This document shows positions 16,200-25,015 of a stretch of DNA of 64,000 nucleotides, one piece after another. The translations under genes were made by a program, and so were the position numbers. The notes below the pieces were generated by a model. It made no database searches. It saw nothing but the letters and a program-made list of their open reading frames with translations, and was not told the DNA's origin. The stretch covers positions 1-64,000 of the forward strand of contig JAZQYO010000007.1 in NCBI GenBank assembly GCA_045633565.1, in the 5' to 3' direction. Position 1 is the first letter of the stretch; every line of letters starts with the position of its first letter. Source of the stretch: RGIG7450 sp045633565. Its GTDB lineage: Bacteria; Bacillota; Clostridia; RUG12999.

Positions 16200-19100
16200 T
16201 TAAAAGAATGATACCTGGTCTGTTTCAGGCAGACCGTCTAAAATGTGATAATCCTTCATTAACTGTATCAGCGTTTTTGAAACGTGAGCTCTGTCGGCAA
16301 ACTCCTTGACACTGTAAAACTCGCCCTCATTTCTCGCTTCCACAATGCCTGCCGCAGCGGCTCCCCCAAGTCCGGGAAGAGCAGAAAATGGCGGAATTAT
16401 TTTGCCATCTGCAGGCAGGAATTTATGTGAATCCGATTTATAAAGGTCCAGCCCGGAAAATTCAATTCCCCTGGCGTACATTTCACGGCACATTTCAAGA
16501 ATTGTGATGAGGTTTTTTTCCTTCTGCGAGGGTTTTTCAATCTCACCAAGTTCCTTCAGATTTTTCTCAATGTTTTCTCTGCCAATCATAAGCCCTGCGT
16601 CAAACTCATCCGCACGGACAGTAAAATATGTGCAGTAATATTCCACCGGATAGTAAACCTTATAGTAGGCAATGCGGAACGCCATCATTACATACGCCAC
16701 CGCATGGGCTTTAGGGAACATATATTTAATTTTCTTACAGGAATCAATATACCACTCGGGAACATTGTTGTCAACCATAAGCTGTTCCTGCTCGGGAGTA
16801 AGTCCCTTACCTTTACGGACACTTTCCATGATTTTAAAAGCGTCCTTTTTTGGCAGACCTGCGTAAATCAGATATGTCATAATATCGTCACGGGTACATA
16901 TAACCTCTTTAAGTGTTGCCGTCCCTGATTTTACAAGTTCCTCGGCATTGTTTGTCCATACGTCTGTTCCGTGAGAAAGTCCGGAAATTCGCACAAGCTC
17001 GGCAAATGTTGTGGGTTTTGTGTCCACAAGCATTTTCCGTACAAATTTTGTACCAAACTCGGGAACGCCGTAGCTTCCCACTGTTGAGCCAATCTGCTCG
17101 GGTGTTACGCCAAGTGCCTCTGTTGACGTGAAAAGACTCATTGTCTTTTCCTCGCCGATTTTTATATCGGTGGCTTTTGTGTTTGTAAAATCCTCAAGCA
17201 TTCTGATAACCGTCGGGTCATCGTGACCGAGAATATCAAGCTTTAACAATCGGCCCGAAATTGAATGGTAGTCAAAATGCGTTGTGATAATATCTGTATC
17301 ATTGTCGTCCGCCGGATGCTGAACAGGGCAATACCAGTGAATATCCTCTTTTCTCGGCACAACCATAATTCCGCCCGGGTGCTGACCGGTAGTACGTTTA
17401 ACGCCTGTGCAACCTTTAACAAGCCTGTTTATTTCGGCCTCAGCAGGTGTCATTCCCCGCTTTTCAAAATATTTTTTTACAAAACCGTATGCAGTTTTTT
17501 CCGCAACGGTACCTATCGTTCCGGCACGGAACACAAACCCTTCGCCGAACAGCTCTTCGGTGTATTTATGGGCAACAGGCTGATAGTCGCCCGAGAAGTT
17601 AAGGTCAATATCCGGCTCTTTGTCCCCGTCAAAACCAAGGAAAGTTTCAAACGGAATATCGTGACCGTTTTTGTCCAGCATCACACCGCAAACAGGACAT
17701 TTTTTGTCCGGCATATCAACCCCCGAGGGAGCTGAGCCATCGGTTATAAATTCGCTGTGCTTACAGCCCGGGCAGACATAATGGGGCTGAAGTGCGTTAA
17801 CCTCTGTGATTCCCAATAAAAATGCAATAAAGGACGAACCAACCGAACCTCTCGAGCCTACAAGATACCCGTCTGAAAGAGACTTCCAAACAAGCTTTTG
17901 TGCAATAATATAAAGCACCGAGAATCCGTGTTTTATAATTGAGCCAAGTTCCCTGTCCATTCTTGACTTAACCTGCTCGGGCAGTGGGTCACCATAAATT
18001 TCTATGGCTCTTTTTGTGGAAATGTTTACAATATCCTCCTCAGCACCGTCCATTTCGGGCGTATGCGGTTCGTCAGGAAGAAGCTGAATATTCTCAACCA
18101 TATCGGCAATTTTATTGGTGTTTTGCACAACCACCTTATATGCAAGTTCTTCTCCAAGATAGGAAAATTCCTCAAGCATTTGCTCGGTTGTCCTGAAATA
18201 AAGCGGCGCCTGCCTGTCCGCATCCTCAAAACCAAGCGAGTCCATGAGTATGCGACGAAATGCCTCATCAGACGGGTTTAAAAAATGAACGTCGCCTGTT
18301 GCTACAACCGGTTTGCCCAGCCGGTCTGCTGTTTCAATAATAGTTTTATTTATCTTGTGAAGTGCCCCTTTTCCCGAAACTCTGCCCGACCGAATCATAA
18401 ACTCATTGTTCCCGTCCGGCTGAATTTCAAGATAATCGTAAAAGGACGCTAATTTATCAATTTCCTTTTGTTTTTTGCCGTTAAGCACCGCTTTGTAAAC
18501 CTCGCCTGCTTCACAGGCGCTGCCCAGAAGAATTCCCTCCCGGTAAGTTTCTATCAGACTTTTTGGAACAAGCGGTTTGCGATAAAAGTGCTTGAGATGA
18601 GCCTCGGAAACAATCCTGTACATATTCTCAAGACCCTTTTTGTTCTGTGCAATCATCACAAAGTGATGATATTTTGCCTTTCGGCTGTCCTCGCACAAAT
18701 CGGTGTTAAAAAGCTCAATATCTGTAATACCTTTGTCTTTTAGTATTGTGAAACAGCGTTTTAAAATTTCCGCTGTTGCTTCCGCATCGTCAACCGCACG
18801 GTGATGGTTGTCAAGCGTTATATTAAGATATTTAACCATTGCCGCAAGTCCGTGTCTTTTCTGGTCGGTGAAAAGCGCACGGCAAAGCTCAAGCGTGTCA
18901 AGATAGCAATAGTCAAATTCCATTCCGAGGTTTTCATAAACAACACGCATAAATCCAACGTCAAAGTTGGCGTTGTGCGCCACAAGCACCGAGCCTTTTG
19001 AGAAATCCTCAAACTCTTTTGCGGCAACTGAAATGTCGGGCGCATCGCTTACCATCTGGTCGGTAATGGATGTTATTTCGGTTATATTATCGGGAATATG

Positions 19101-20489
19101 TCTGTGCGGATTAACAAAAGTTGAATATCTTTCGGTAATTTCACCATTTACAATTTTCACCGCACCAATTTCAATTATAGAATCGTCCACCGGCGAAAAT
19201 CCGGTGGTTTCAAGGTCGAAAACCACGAAAGAAGAATCGAGCGTGTAGTCCTGTTTTACGTTATAGGTAATAGCGAGTTCGTTGCTGCAGAGGTAGCCCT
19301 CAACACCATAAAGCACCTTTATGCCACGTTTTCTCGCCACATCAAAAGCGTCCGGAAAAGCCTGCGCCACACCATGGTCGGTAATGGCAATGGCGGGATG
19401 TCCCCAGTCTGCAGCACGGTTTACAAGGTCTTTTACTCCGGAAACGCCGTCCATTGCGGACATTTTTGTGTGAAGATGAAGCTCCACACGTTTAACCTCT
19501 GCGTTGTCGGTAACAACCTCTTTTTCAAGCAGGTTTATATTTGACGCCATAAGTACAAGCTCTTTGTCATATTCATCAAAAGTTACTCTGCCACTTACCG
19601 CAACATACGCACCCGCTTTAAGTCCGCAAAGAATTTTATCAAGCTTTTTTGCGGCTTTTTCCTTTTTATCCTCATCAGCGTCCGCTTTTGCTCCCTCAAA
19701 GGATTTTACTTTGATTGAACTTGTATAATCTGTCAGGGCAAAAGAAAGAATGGTTCTGCCATTTTTTGTTTCCTTTGTTTCGACAAATAAAACATCTCCG
19801 CGGATAACAACATCGCTCTGCTCTCTTGTAACAGAAATAATCTGCACCGGCTCTGTATCAAAAATCTTTCTGCCCTTTAAAATAGCACTGTACTCCGCTT
19901 TTGGCGGCTCGGGAAGGTCTATCTCGGGCGGGGCGATGACCGGCTCGGGTCTGGCTTCGGGCTCCTCCTGCGTGGGCATTTTAATAACGTCCTCTATTTT
20001 GGGAAGCTCGGGCATGGGACCGCCTGATGTGCGAATTACAACCTCATATTTTTTCCCTGTTTCTTCAAGCAAAAGGGATTTTAAAATCCCTGCGCATCCG
20101 CCTGAATTTAAAATGTCAACCCCTTCGTTTTTTGTTATAATCTCAAGCACGTTTTCGTTTATGTGCTTTTCTGCATCCGAAAGCAGACAGTGTGCAATTG
20201 AAAATTTTTCTGAAAGCCTTGCAAGTATGTGCGGATAATATATTTCAAGCTCTTTATCCGTCAGGTCAAGATGCGAATAATCATATTGACAGAAAACCGC
20301 TATCCCCGGGTACTCCTTTTTCACAGCAGAGCAAATACTCGTCGTTTCCTTTTCGCTCAAAAAACGGTGGGGCTTTATAAAAAGCTCCAGCTTTTTGCCG
20401 GCAGAATAAAGTTTCGCCCGTGTAATTTCTATATTCTCAATATCACTTATTTTGCCTGTGTCGGCAATTAAATCGGTAATAGGTGGCAT
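16200..20489 (-). CDS. polC: DNA polymerase III PolC-type
   Basis: Main replicative polymerase of low-GC Gram-positives (1429 aa). In order: N-terminal domain, OB-fold (about 215-330), PHP domain beginning VELHLHTKMSAMDGVSGV near 335, and an inserted DEDDh 3'-5' proofreading exonuclease starting FVVFDLETTGFSPVDD near 420. The palm follows with GSRGSVGSSF, a zinc-binding cluster HYVCPGCKH plus CPVCG, and PDIDLNFSGDYQP, then fingers and C-terminal HhH region. The length and exonuclease insertion identify PolC rather than DnaE. The window does not show a neighbouring proS or ispC as in Bacillus. Confidence 0.97.
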   Translation of the reverse strand: MPPITDLIADTGKISDIENIEITRAKLYSAGKKLELFIKPHRFLSEKETTSICSAVKKEYPGIAVFCQYDYSHLDLTDKELEIYYPHILARLSEKFSIAHCLLSDAEKHINENVLEIITKNEGVDILNSGGCAGILKSLLLEETGKKYEVVIRTSGGPMPELPKIEDVIKMPTQEEPEARPEPVIAPPEIDLPEPPKAEYSAILKGRKIFDTEPVQIISVTREQSDVVIRGDVLFVETKETKNGRTILSFALTDYTSSIKVKSFEGAKADADEDKKEKAAKKLDKILCGLKAGAYVAVSGRVTFDEYDKELVLMASNINLLEKEVVTDNAEVKRVELHLHTKMSAMDGVSGVKDLVNRAADWGHPAIAITDHGVAQAFPDAFDVARKRGIKVLYGVEGYLCSNELAITYNVKQDYTLDSSFVVFDLETTGFSPVDDSIIEIGAVKIVNGEITERYSTFVNPHRHIPDNITEITSITDQMVSDAPDISVAAKEFEDFSKGSVLVAHNANFDVGFMRVVYENLGMEFDYCYLDTLELCRALFTDQKRHGLAAMVKYLNITLDNHHRAVDDAEATAEILKRCFTILKDKGITDIELFNTDLCEDSRKAKYHHFVMIAQNKKGLENMYRIVSEAHLKHFYRKPLVPKSLIETYREGILLGSACEAGEVYKAVLNGKKQKEIDKLASFYDYLEIQPDGNNEFMIRSGRVSGKGALHKINKTIIETADRLGKPVVATGDVHFLNPSDEAFRRILMDSLGFEDADRQAPLYFRTTEQMLEEFSYLGEELAYKVVVQNTNKIADMVENIQLLPDEPHTPEMDGAEEDIVNISTKRAIEIYGDPLPEQVKSRMDRELGSIIKHGFSVLYIIAQKLVWKSLSDGYLVGSRGSVGSSFIAFLLGITEVNALQPHYVCPGCKHSEFITDGSAPSGVDMPDKKCPVCGVMLDKNGHDIPFETFLGFDGDKEPDIDLNFSGDYQPVAHKYTEELFGEGFVFRAGTIGTVAEKTAYGFVKKYFEKRGMTPAEAEINRLVKGCTGVKRTTGQHPGGIMVVPRKEDIHWYCPVQHPADDNDTDIITTHFDYHSISGRLLKLDILGHDDPTVIRMLEDFTNTKATDIKIGEEKTMSLFTSTEALGVTPEQIGSTVGSYGVPEFGTKFVRKMLVDTKPTTFAELVRISGLSHGTDVWTNNAEELVKSGTATLKEVICTRDDIMTYLIYAGLPKKDAFKIMESVRKGKGLTPEQEQLMVDNNVPEWYIDSCKKIKYMFPKAHAVAYVMMAFRIAYYKVYYPVEYYCTYFTVRADEFDAGLMIGRENIEKNLKELGEIEKPSQKEKNLITILEMCREMYARGIEFSGLDLYKSDSHKFLPADGKIIPPFSALPGLGGAAAAGIVEARNEGEFYSVKEFADRAHVSKTLIQLMKDYHILDGLPETDQVSFF

Positions 20490-20520
20490 GATATTTTCCT
20501 CTTAAAAAAGTATTACTATA

Positions 20521-20549
20521 ATCATATCACAGTTTAACTTTTTTTACAA
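20521..20549 (-). promoter_or_regulatory. SigA promoter for polC
   Basis: TTGTAA (20544-20549), 17-base spacer, TATGAT (20521-20526) on the minus strand; AAGAGG precedes the polC ATG. Confidence 0.65.
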
Positions 20550-20566
20550 TAGCATCCGGCAAAAAA

Positions 20567-20595
20567 TTGACACAAACTTCCCCTTGTGATAAAAT
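20567..20595 (+). promoter_or_regulatory. SigA promoter for rnhB
   Basis: Consensus TTGACA (20567-20572), 17-base spacer, TAAAAT (20590-20595). Back to back with the polC promoter. Confidence 0.8.
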
Positions 20596-20633
20596 ATTTT
20601 AAAACACAAAAATGAATACGAAGTGATGAAACA

Positions 20634-21356
20634 ATGAAAAAAACAGAAATTTTAAAATATCTTAAATCCCTGCCCGGCGAAGAGTTTGTATCGGAAGTGG
20701 CAAGGCTTTTTGGCGAGGGCGAAGAAATCCCGGCGTCTATGATTAAAAGGCTGGAGGAATATAACAGGGTGCTTGGCATGAGAGAGTTTGACCTGTCAAA
20801 AGGAACACTTGTTGCCGGCGTTGACGAGGCAGGCAGAGGTCCGCTTGCGGGGCACGTTTATACCGCAGCGGTGATACTTCCCCAAAACGTAGTGATTGAG
20901 GGACTTAACGATTCAAAAAAACTGAGCGAGAAAAAGCGTGATGAACTTTACGATATAATTATTGAAAAAGCGCTTTATTTTAACATTGTCTATTCCGACT
21001 GCGAAACTATTGACAAAATAAATATCCGCAATGCCACATTAAACGCCATGAAAGAGGCTGCCGAGGGACTTCCCGTCAGACCGGACAAACTGCTTATAGA
21101 CGGAAATGCGCTCCCCAAAACCGACATTCCCTGCGAGTTTGTGATAAAAGGAGATTCAAAAAGCATGGCAATTGCGGCGGCGTCCATTCTCGCAAAGGTG
21201 ACAAGGGACAGATACATAAAGGAAATGGACGAAATTTACCCCGAGTACGGGTTTTCTAAAAACAAAGGCTATGGCACTGCAGACCATATAGAAGCAATCA
21301 AAAAATATGGCCCCTGCCCTATCCACAGAAGAACTTTCATTAAGAATTTCATATAA
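20634..21356 (+). CDS. rnhB: Ribonuclease HII
   Basis: Removes ribonucleotides and RNA primers from DNA duplexes. The catalytic start GVDEAGRGPLAG has D64 and E65; a third acidic residue is in LLIDGNALP, and KGDSKSMAIAAASILAKVTRD and the Y-x-F-x2-NKGYGTADH region are intact. The first 55 residues form the N-terminal extension typical of Gram-positive RNase HII. The gene is monocistronic and plus-strand, divergent from polC, with its own promoter and terminator. Confidence 0.95.
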   Translation: MKKTEILKYLKSLPGEEFVSEVARLFGEGEEIPASMIKRLEEYNRVLGMREFDLSKGTLVAGVDEAGRGPLAGHVYTAAVILPQNVVIEGLNDSKKLSEKKRDELYDIIIEKALYFNIVYSDCETIDKINIRNATLNAMKEAAEGLPVRPDKLLIDGNALPKTDIPCEFVIKGDSKSMAIAAASILAKVTRDRYIKEMDEIYPEYGFSKNKGYGTADHIEAIKKYGPCPIHRRTFIKNFI

Positions 21357-21358
21357 TT

Positions 21359-21385
21359 AAAAGCCACCCGATGGGTGGCTTTTTT
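21359..21385 (+). terminator. Terminator of rnhB
   Basis: AAAAGCCACCC / GGGTGGCTTTT with a three-base loop and a T run. The same AAGCCACC-type hairpin recurs at 48473 and flanks the element at 24388-24692. Confidence 0.85.
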
Positions 21386-21433
21386 ATTACTTAATACTCG
21401 CATCAAGCGAGGACATTTCTTTTAAATATTTTC

Positions 21434-21985
21434 TCAGTATTTCCTTATAATGTGATAGCCAACCGCATGAAATTTTATTGTATTAAGTCTTTCGGTAACG
21501 TCCGGTCGGAAATTGAACTCGTTTATAACATTCCAAAAATCAACATAAGGCGCTATCTGCGGGATTATAAATTCAAGATAGTTTTCCCACGCTTTTAAAT
21601 TTTCAATCTTTTTAAACGCACCTATTTTCTCAAACCAACTCGGGTGAGTTGCATGAACAACTGTGCAGAAAACCTTAATCCCCTTTTCTTTAAGGCCCGA
21701 AAAAAATTCAACATAATGGTCGGCAGCCTCCTGGCTGAAAGCGCCCTGCTCAGGCTCAACTCTGCACCATTCAACAGATGTGCGGAAGGCCTGATGTCCA
21801 AGTCCTGCGCATAAATTTATATCCTCACGAAACATTTCATAGCTGTTGCAGGCAAGTCCCGCCATTTCCTCGTTCCAGAACCAGTTGTTTTTATTGTTGC
21901 CCTCCACCTGGTGTCCGGCATAGCCGCTATCCCATAAAAACCCTTCCGGGAAAGAGTAATCTTTTAAAGAAAAAACATCATACAT
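21434..21985 (-). pseudogene. Truncated glycoside hydrolase family 1 (beta-glucosidase-like) remnant
   Basis: Only 183 residues, where GH1 enzymes have about 400-480. The N-terminal GH1 features are present: FPEGFLWDSGYAGHQVEGNN, the FRTSVEWCRVEP segment, and NVINEF, which corresponds to the acid/base NEP motif. Everything after that, including the nucleophile ENG motif, is absent: the frame stops at 21434 and the rnhB terminator lies about 50 bases further on. Another frame across the break reads KEILRKYLKEMSSLDASIK to a stop, which looks like a genuine C-terminal tail now out of frame. A strong AGGAGG site and a promoter remain, so a fragment may still be made, but it should be inactive. 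Confidence 0.7.
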
Positions 21986-22016
21986 AGCGGGGACCTCCTG
22001 TGTATTATTTGATTTA

Positions 22017-22046
22017 ATTATATCTCACGGCAGTCCACCTTGTCAG
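22017..22046 (-). promoter_or_regulatory. Candidate promoter for the GH1 remnant
   Basis: CTGACA (22041-22046), 18-base spacer, TATAAT (22017-22022) on the minus strand, just ahead of the spoIIP 3' end. Confidence 0.5.
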
Positions 22047-22060
22047 CGAAAAAAACAATT

Positions 22061-23179
22061 TTATTTATACCTTTCAATTACCTTTTCCACCCCATTTGCA
22101 ATGTATTTCACCGAGGCAAGTGCCTCCTCAATTGTGTTGCCTCCGGTACCCACTTCTACAATTACTGCTCCGGGGGCAGTATGCCCGTTAAACCGGGAAG
22201 TCCTGAGATTTATAGGCCGGGCAAAATTTTCTTCCTCCTCCAAAAAGCATTTTTGCAAGTGTGCAGCAAATTTAAGGTTTGTCCGCCACCTGTCATGTTT
22301 CAGACCAAGCTCGTCAGTGCCTACTACAAGCATTACCTGTGCCACCTTTTCACCGTCTATTGTAGTTGTCAGCTTGGTTTTTACTCCCTCTTTATTAATT
22401 ATCGAGTCCCTGTGCAAATCAAGCACAATTTTTATCTGCGGATTTTCAGAAAGTGCGGCTTCTACCGCTTTGCATGAGCGTGCATAGGAATTATTATATT
22501 CCGGATAATCAAACAGGTCTGTGATGTGCTCACACTTTATATCCCTTTTTTCAAGTTCTTTTTTGAGTTCTTTGCCAATCCGTATCATATTATAATCGGT
22601 GTCGGTGGTGCGGTCCTCAGCTGTATGGGGAAAATTATACTTTGACGTGGGTGCATAGCTTTCGGTGGAATGAGAATGGACAATCAACACCTGAGCCCCC
22701 TCTTTTTCAAGGCTGAAAGCGGGCGAAGATGAAATGTCCCCTGCCGATACTTTGTAGGAGGTTTCGTTGTTTATTGTAACTTTTTCGCCTGCGTCCGTTT
22801 TCCCACCCCCGGAACTTACAGTTTTTTCAAGAACATCTGCCGTCTCCTTTTCCTCCGCCAAGGGCATATCCTCTATGTAAGACGGGTTTTCGCCGTCATA
22901 ATAAAAGTTCCCCGAAATTGTCCCGGCAACGGTGTCGGCATTGGTAAAGTCCCCGCCAAAAATCATGTCGCAAAGCTTCCCGGCATAGCTGACAAACCCC
23001 TCCGTTTTGTAGATATATTCACCTTTTTGGGCATCTGCCGCAAGTACATAATTTGATTTAAGCCTAGGGCGGATAAATGTCGCAAGCGTGTCTGCACAAA
23101 AACATACCATAAGCGCCAGAAACAGCGCTCCCACCCCTTTTATACAAAACTTTCTAAGGCTCTGCCTTGCTTTTGACAC
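22061..23179 (-). CDS. spoIIP: Stage II sporulation protein P (SpoIIP)
   Basis: Cell-wall amidase/endopeptidase that acts with SpoIID and SpoIIM to thin septal peptidoglycan and drive engulfment. The 372-residue protein has an N-terminal transmembrane anchor (about residues 15-35), a variable linker, then the amidase-3-like domain with VLIVHSHSTESY, YNMIRIGKEL, VLDLHRDSI and GAVIVEVGTGGNTIEEA. I chose the GTG at 23179 because AAGGGGGTGAG lies directly upstream, whereas an in-frame TTG 75 bases earlier has no good site. The gpr protease gene often found upstream is absent. Confidence 0.93.
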   Translation of the reverse strand: MSKARQSLRKFCIKGVGALFLALMVCFCADTLATFIRPRLKSNYVLAADAQKGEYIYKTEGFVSYAGKLCDMIFGGDFTNADTVAGTISGNFYYDGENPSYIEDMPLAEEKETADVLEKTVSSGGGKTDAGEKVTINNETSYKVSAGDISSSPAFSLEKEGAQVLIVHSHSTESYAPTSKYNFPHTAEDRTTDTDYNMIRIGKELKKELEKRDIKCEHITDLFDYPEYNNSYARSCKAVEAALSENPQIKIVLDLHRDSIINKEGVKTKLTTTIDGEKVAQVMLVVGTDELGLKHDRWRTNLKFAAHLQKCFLEEEENFARPINLRTSRFNGHTAPGAVIVEVGTGGNTIEEALASVKYIANGVEKVIERYK

Positions 23180-23202
23180 TTTCTCACCCCCTTTTCTTAT
23201 AA

Positions 23203-23229
23203 TATATATGCGGGAAGCGGACAAAATAT
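23203..23229 (-). promoter_or_regulatory. Candidate sporulation SigE-type promoter for spoIIP
   Basis: ATATT (23225-23229), 14-base spacer, CATATATA (23203-23210) on the minus strand resembles the mother-cell SigE pattern (ATATT, N14, CATACAAT). spoIIP belongs to this regulon in Bacillus. Confidence 0.5.
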
Positions 23230-23239
23230 CAAAAAAAGC

Positions 23240-23268
23240 TTGACTTTGCGCCAAAACTGTTATATAAT
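23240..23268 (+). promoter_or_regulatory. SigA promoter for rpsF-ssb-rpsR
   Basis: TTGACT (23240-23245), 17-base spacer, TATAAT (23263-23268), divergent from spoIIP. Confidence 0.8.
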
Positions 23269-23274
23269 TGTAAA

Positions 23275-23335
23275 GCTATTATTCCTTACCGCAGGGAATT
23301 TTCTGCGGTCAAAAGTCCATGAGGAGGTGAAAGAA
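23275..23335 (+). promoter_or_regulatory. rpsF leader hairpin (possible S6:S18 autoregulatory site)
   Basis: The short 5' UTR holds a hairpin ACCGCAG (23288-23294) / CTGCGGT (23303-23309). Leaders of rpsF operons in many bacteria bind the S6:S18 complex through a structured RNA with an exposed CCG; the CCG here is in the stem, so the match is only suggestive. A strong GAGGAGG ribosome-binding site follows. Confidence 0.4.
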
Positions 23336-23629
23336 ATGACTGAAATTAAAAGAGCTTATGAGACAATCTTTGTTCTCGATGCAACACTCGGCGATGAAGC
23401 TATTGAAGCTCTCACAGCCAAATTCAAGTCATTAATCGAAAGCAACGCTACCATCGACAGCATTGATGTTTGGGGTAAAAGAAGACTTGCTTACGAAATT
23501 AATGACAGAACTGAAGGTCACTATGTGCTCGTAAACTTTACTTCAAACCCTGAGTTCCCCAAAGAACTTGAGCGTGTTTACGGTATCACAGACGGCGTTC
23601 TCCGTTCAATCGTTATTGTAAAAGAATAA
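23336..23629 (+). CDS. rpsF: 30S ribosomal protein S6
   Basis: Small-subunit protein that binds 16S rRNA with S18. The 97-residue protein starts MTEIKRAYETIFVLDATLG and includes the family segment VWGKRRLAYEINDRTEGHYVLVNF. The ATG at 23336 is chosen because GAGGAGGTGA precedes it; an upstream in-frame start would add a non-conserved extension lying over the promoter. It is the first gene of the conserved rpsF-ssb-rpsR operon. Confidence 0.96.
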   Translation: MTEIKRAYETIFVLDATLGDEAIEALTAKFKSLIESNATIDSIDVWGKRRLAYEINDRTEGHYVLVNFTSNPEFPKELERVYGITDGVLRSIVIVKE

Positions 23630-23647
23630 TCAGGAGGAGAGCTATTT

Positions 23648-24088
23648 ATGCTTAACAAAGTAATTCTTATGGGTCGCTTAACCCGTGACCCCGACTTTAA
23701 AGCGACTCCATCCGGCACAAGTGTCTGCAGTTTTTCTCTCGCAGTTGACAGGGATTTTGTCCGTCAGGGCGAAGAAAGACAGACAGACTTTATCAACATT
23801 GTAACTTTTGGCTCAAGAGCGGAATTTGTGTCCCGCTATTTCCATAAAGGTCAGCTTGTTGCTGTTTGCGGACGCATTCAGACAAGAAGCTGGGACGATG
23901 CGCAGACAGGTCAGAAAAGATATGCTACTGACGTTGTTGCAGATGAGGTTCACTTTGCTGAGCCCAAGCGTGACGGCGCTTCTGCTGCTCCCGCTGCCGA
24001 CCCGTATGTGCAGCAGGCTCCGCAGGGTTTTGATGCAGCCCCCCAGGGCTTCTCAGCTGCGGTTGATGATGACCAGCTGCCCTTTTAA
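23648..24088 (+). CDS. ssb: Single-stranded DNA-binding protein
   Basis: Binds ssDNA during replication and repair and recruits partners through its tip. The 146 residues have the OB-fold start MLNKVILMGRLTRDPDFK, FINIVTFGSRAEFVSRYFHKGQ and GQKRYATDVVADEVHF, followed by an Ala/Gln/Pro-rich linker and the conserved acidic tip DDDQLPF. It lies 18 bases after rpsF and 39 bases before rpsR. Nothing unusual. Confidence 0.96.
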   Translation: MLNKVILMGRLTRDPDFKATPSGTSVCSFSLAVDRDFVRQGEERQTDFINIVTFGSRAEFVSRYFHKGQLVAVCGRIQTRSWDDAQTGQKRYATDVVADEVHFAEPKRDGASAAPAADPYVQQAPQGFDAAPQGFSAAVDDDQLPF

Positions 24089-24127
24089 TGTTGATTTTAC
24101 CTAAAATTCTATAAGGAGGAAATGAAA

Positions 24128-24376
24128 ATGGCTGACAGAGAAAGAATGGACAGACCTCACGCAAGACGTACAAAGAAAAAAGTTTGTGCTTTCTGCGCTG
24201 ACAAGGTTGAATCTATCGATTATAAAGATGTTGCAAAGCTCCGCAAATATGTTTCTGAAAGAGGCAAGATTCTTCCCAGAAGAATCACAGGCTGCTGCGC
24301 AAAACATCAGCGTCAGGTAACTACCGCAATTAAAAGAGCAAGAATGATTGCACTCCTGCCCTTCTCGGTAGACTAA
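24128..24376 (+). CDS. rpsR: 30S ribosomal protein S18 (zinc-binding form)
   Basis: Partner of S6 on the 30S platform. The protein has 82 residues with KKVCAFCADK near the start and ITGCCAKHQR later, giving the Cys set of the zinc-containing (C+) S18 form. The core YKDVAKLRKYVSERGKILPRR is typical. I chose the ATG at 24128, eight bases after GGAGG, over the ATG at 24122, which is too close to it. It is the last gene of the operon; its terminator is interrupted by the palindromic element that follows. Confidence 0.95.
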   Translation: MADRERMDRPHARRTKKKVCAFCADKVESIDYKDVAKLRKYVSERGKILPRRITGCCAKHQRQVTTAIKRARMIALLPFSVD

Positions 24377-24387
24377 TTAAAAATTTA

Positions 24388-24692
24388 AAGCCACCCTTCG
24401 GCGGTTAGTCTTAGGGAGGAATCGGTTTCCGAACCACATTTTTAGTTTATACTACATCAAAAAGCACCATAATACGTCAGTATTATGGTGCTTTTAATCT
24501 TTATATAATTCTAAAAATCTGCTTTCGGAAACTGCCGGTGCATCACAAAAAACATTATTTTTTGTGCAGAGCAAGGAAAAACTGTGCGGAAATCCTGTCG
24601 GATTCTAAACGGTTTTGACGCCGCTATGTGCTAAAATAATGTTTTTTGGACGAATAATCCCTAAAACTAACCGCCGCTTGGGTGGCTTTTTT
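24388..24692. repeat. Nested palindromic (MITE-like) element within the rpsR terminator
   Basis: No gene is present here. The outer arms AAGCCACCC (24388-24396) and GGGTGGCTT (24680-24688) are the two halves of this genome's usual terminator hairpin, split by about 280 bases. Inside them are terminal inverted repeats: GGCGGTTAGT-C-TTAGGG (24400-24416) matches the complement of CCCTAA-A-ACTAACCGCC (24659-24675). Within these lie two long hairpins. One is centred near 24478 (AAGCACCATAATAC / GTATTATGGTGCTT) and extended by TTTTTAG/CTAAAAA and GTTTCCGAA/TTCGGAAAC. The other pairs CAAAAAACATTATTTT (24546-24561) with AAAATAATGTTTTTTG (24633-24648). It looks like a non-autonomous mobile palindrome or a structured RNA. 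Confidence 0.6.
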
Positions 24693-24695
24693 GTT

Positions 24696-24983
24696 TTAAT
24701 TGATATTAATAATTATTTTATCTTCTGCTGTCGCTAAGAATTTTTCTTCTTCATAATCACAGAAATTGCAAATAACCGCATTATATTCTTCCATTTTAGG
24801 TTCTGTAATATAAAACACTTTGGCGCCTTGCTTTTCTACCGCCTTTTCACACATTTTTTCAAAACTGCTTGTTCCCCTGCTGTGAAATTCTTTAACTCCC
24901 CAATTTATCAATAGCCTTACTTTGTTAAAAATAATTTCCTCCGCATCAAACCCTATCTCATCCCCAACAATATAACATTTCAT
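24696..24983 (-). CDS. Small SLOG-like (Rossmannoid nucleotide-binding) protein
   Basis: The 95-residue protein begins MKCYIVGDEIGFDAEEIIF. The run VRLLINWGVKEFHSRGTSSFEKMCEKAVEKQGAKVFYI resembles the core of DUF1273/SLOG proteins, where G-V-x2-F-x-S-G-G-x2-G-F-D-x3-A is usual; here the Gly-rich loop is RGTSSFE, so ligand binding may differ. The fold assignment is inference from this pattern. The ATG at 24983 has GAGGTG upstream. It is divergent from two XRE regulators and shares their control region. No signal peptide or membrane segment. Confidence 0.5.
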   Translation of the reverse strand: MKCYIVGDEIGFDAEEIIFNKVRLLINWGVKEFHSRGTSSFEKMCEKAVEKQGAKVFYITEPKMEEYNAVICNFCDYEEEKFLATAEDKIIININ

Positions 24984-25015
24984 AAAAAACACCTCACTTT
25001 CTATATTACACATAT

